Source: Mya arenaria (lineage: Eukaryota > Mollusca > Bivalvia > Myida > Myidae). From it: DNA of 64,000 bases. A program made the position numbers and the translations under genes. Positions 60,945-64,000 of the stretch are shown here, piece by piece. The stretch lies in the NCBI RefSeq assembly GCF_026914265.1, contig NC_069135.1, positions 36,560,337 through 36,624,336 of the forward strand. Reading direction: 5' to 3'. The number at the start of each line of letters is the position of its first letter. The first letter of the stretch is position 1. Under the pieces are notes generated by a model. It saw only the letters and a list, made by a program, of their open reading frames with translations, ran no database searches and was not told where the DNA came from.

Positions 60945-63900
60945 ATGGAGAGAGAACGGACGTAAGTTATATTTATTTGTAATGTATTTGAGGTGTTTAG
61001 CATCGGCAATTAAATACATAATAGATGAAATTTCATCAACAACACTTTTTAATATTTTAACTGTTGTTTTAGATTGGTGAAATTTTTCTTGTTGTTTTCC
61101 GTTTTTTGATTGATGAAATGAAAATATTTAAGGACATATTTACATACGGTAAACCACTTGAGATGCAGCCACATGTCGTAACATGGTACTCAGCGTTTAT
61201 TTTGATCGGTCCAATCAAGCACCCGCGGCGTCTTTGATCATGGCGATGCGTAATTATATGCTTTTATGGTGACATATTGACCGGACTAGCTGTGACCACA
61301 GCGGGTCATGTGACTGTACACCGATAATTGCGCTTATTAAAGATGCGCTATGTGATATTATGAGCTCGTGAGCGTGTGGCGGAGATTTATGGTATATTTC
61401 TGTGTTTTGTCATTCCAGTTCCAAGACGGAGATCAGTAGCATCTGCAGCAGCGAACCTTCAACTGTAAGTTAACATGTTTCTTGCTTACTTTTATTTTTG
61501 ATAAAGATGTACATAAATGTTTTTAAATAATATATAAATTACCCGGTACACGCTAACGCACACACACACGCATCATAGTGCAATGTTGTTGTTTTTTAAG
61601 TTTTGAACCTTTTATTTTCTTTTTGATACACAGCTTTAAAGTATGTTATTGATTTTTGTACTCAAATACTATTTGTCCATTGTTTCCTGTGTAGCTTTGC
61701 GACATGTTGAGACTTACGACACCAAGCAAGCCGGAAGAGAGCGACATCGGCATCTTTCTCACTCCGCCAGTCAGGGGAGGAAACACTGCAGAAAAGGGTG
61801 ACGAATGGGCAGCCACCGACACCCCAACCGTCATTTCCGGTCATGACAGATCTAATATTGAGGCGAGTTAAATCAAGATCAATAATAACGTTAGTAATTA
61901 AAAAATACTAGCCTCAGCTCGCCATGAAAATAAATCAGATTGTCTAGTAAATCAAAGACTCGTTGTCAGCAGCTATCAAAGTTATGGTTATGTTGATTGA
62001 TTGGATGATGAATGAGTGATTGTTTAGATGATTGAATGATGAAATAATTGATTGATTTAAAAAGATGAATAGCTATTTGATTTTATCATCAAACAATGTG
62101 CGTGTTGTAACCAACAGGTGTGCCGGAAGCCACTGGGCCGATTCTTGTCGTTCGATGTTAAGAGAAGCCTGTTTTCAAGCAAGCGTCTAGCCGATGCACA
62201 CGAGGACACTCCGGGCAGCAAGCGTCTGAGAGAGACAGCTGTCGCCCTTAGCAACGTCACTTTAGACGTATGTTCTCTTTTTTTCATTAAGCATATTTTA
62301 ACTATAAATATTTTTACATCAAACAACTAAACCGATAAAATAAACAATTCATTTACAGATATTGAGAGCTTTCAATGTTGACCTGTGTAATGAGTCAATG
62401 TGTTGCTAAATGAAAATAAGCTCAATGTTAATATTTCAAAAATCGCCTTTTTTCTGTTACCAATGGAGATTACAGCGTAGGAGGTTTACAAACATAAGGG
62501 ATATTGTAAAAAAAAAAAATAGTTCCGTGTAACCTTCATCTATTTGGGCGGAGGTTGGTATCAATCGGAACACCTCGGCCTGTATCTATCTCGAAGCTTG
62601 ACGGAGATGGCTGAGTTGTTATGATTGAGTTGGTATTTAAAATCAAAATTTTCAAAATGATAAGCAGGGCTATTATAATTTAAGGTTTCATTATCAGTTA
62701 AAGTGTAAAGGTTTATAAAACATACTAAACTTCATATTTTATCATGCAAAGTGGAAAATGTTGAAAGCATTGTTCTGCAATTTATGAACTAGTCCCTTAG
62801 TTGGAATATTTCTAAAGTAGTGGCCGCCGACAAATAATTTTTGGACGTTTCGCTTCTGTTGACAAATATTTCAGTATTTTAAATGAAAACATCAACAACA
62901 ATAAAAAAAGTACATTATGTTATATCAGTACTGATTGGTTTAGATTTCTGGTATAGCAACATGTTTCTCAACCAGAATGTGGAGACCCCTAGCGGCCGCG
63001 GAGATGAGATCAAGTCGGTGGTAAACACGCTGTCCACGGATCCGGAAGTAGTGGCGGACGGCTCCCGGCCCTACACCATCCCCACCGTCCATGGCAAACA
63101 CAAGGACCTCAAGGCCATCTCACCAGATACTGTAAGTGATGCTTCTTGTAACATATGTCAGTTATAAATTGTTAGACACCACTTTTGCCTGTCTTCCTTT
63201 ATTTAATTGCAATTTTCTAAAGCGGGCCAATTTTTTGTGTAATATATCATTCATATTTGTGTAAAGGACCACATTGGCCCGTTAACTTTTTGATAAATTG
63301 CAATTTTCTTAAGCGAGTTTATTGGTCAGTGCACTATCATTTTAGTGAATTATCTTGTTTTATAATAAGCATACATGTACAATATAAGTCGTACCATTCT
63401 GGAGATTTTTTAACAGGACCTTTGGTCCAAAAAAGATATCCCTTCTCAGTATATTATATATTTGCTGTTTATGAGGTAATAATATTATTCTCAAACTATT
63501 ATATCATATATATATAAAAAATATTAAAGAAAGAAAGAACAAAAATAAATAAGGAAACAACTTGCCAATAATCTTGTAACACTTGACTGTGATATTTCCA
63601 GATGGACGCGGTGCTGCGTGGTTGCTATGACGACGAAATAGGGCGCATGACAGTGATCGACTGCCGCTACCCGTACGAGTTCAAGGGCGGCTACATCCGT
63701 GGCGCCGTGAATCTCTTCACGCGAGACATGGTCCGAGACTTCCTCCTTTCACACATGAACGATGACGCCACTTCCGGTCGGCACGTGCTTGTCTTCCACT
63801 GCGAGTTTTCGTCTGAGAGGGGACCGAAGATGTAAGTGTCTCAAAAGATCTACTGTTTTCAAGTAAATCTTACACCTATCATTGTAAAGTACTGGCGTGC

Positions 63901-64000
63901 GTTCTTGACGTTCTATTGCAATTACACTTGTACATCTGACATTGACAAAATGTCGACTTTGTTTTGCGGAAAGATGTATCAAGAAGTTATATATTCCTGA
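60945..64000 (+). CDS. cdc25: Cdc25 dual-specificity phosphatase, copy J (exons 1-6; runs off the window)
   Basis: Visible exons are 60945-60961, 61419-61464, 61695-61862, 62118-62267, 62976-63131 and 63602-63831. Exons 7 and 8 would lie beyond 64000. Exon 1 is ATGGAGAGAGAACGGAC with GTAAGT, identical to copy C. Exon 3 ends GAG followed by GCGAGT, so intron 3 needs a GC-AG donor where all other copies have GT. The active-site loop HCEFSSERGPKM and VIDCRYPYEF are intact; FKGGYIRG replaces FEGGHIRG, changing the otherwise invariant His of the GGHI motif. Residues shared with C (SDIGIFLTPP, DEWAATDTP, PTVHGKHKDLKAI) contrast with the nearer copies F and H on the same strand. Likely functional, but the end cannot be checked here. 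Confidence 0.88.

Overview
The window is eukaryotic nuclear DNA. Genes are split by short GT-AG introns, the intergenic DNA is AT-rich, and it is full of LINE, SINE and DNA-transposon copies. A tRNA-derived SINE, a 145-bp tandem-repeat element and a cysteine-rich, GPCR-like ectodomain gene fit a lophotrochozoan, most likely a bivalve mollusc. This placement is an inference; nothing here names the species. I saw no prokaryotic gene, CRISPR array or retrovirus-like element.

Layout. 1-2243: 3' part of a LINE with an open reverse-transcriptase frame. 2447-2960: a decayed reverse-transcriptase relic. 3467-10198: a three-exon gene for a probable secreted or receptor-ectodomain protein, with a tandem-repeat transposon in intron 1. 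10453-10915: a tRNA-derived SINE. From about 11.5 kb to the right edge the window is a tandem array of cdc25 (M-phase inducer phosphatase) genes with their repeated flanks, in two arms of opposite orientation.

The cdc25 array. Minus arm: relic A (11.5-15.7 kb, broken up by two DNA transposons), intact gene B (16817-20330), intact gene C (24491-28654) and relic D (last exon only, near 32.4 kb). The orientation flips at about 32.5 kb. Plus arm: relic E (first-exon region, 32.6-33.2 kb), intact gene F (36175-39275), fragment G (a lone last exon at 44360-44497), gene H (51076-53915, exons 2-8 intact but no forward exon 1) and gene J (60945 to beyond the edge, exons 1-6 visible). Each full gene has eight coding exons of nearly constant size (17, 46, 165-168, 150, 156, 230, 118 and 138 nt) and encodes about 340 residues. 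The protein has a short N-terminal regulatory part with Thr-Pro sites and a C-terminal rhodanese-type catalytic domain with the HCX5R loop HCEFSSER.

The most striking structure is a recent tandem duplication (38972-44193 and 44194-51050) with a 7-bp microhomology junction. It fuses the intron-1 region of one cdc25 unit to the last intron and exon of another. The two copies differ by about 0.3%, yet each carries its own LINE insertion. Copy 2 also holds a C-rich terminal-inverted-repeat element next to an inverted duplicate of cdc25 exon 1, so gene H has lost its normal start codon. H also has a tyrosine in the phosphate-binding loop (HCEFSYER). A real duplication and an assembly join of two haplotypes both remain possible.
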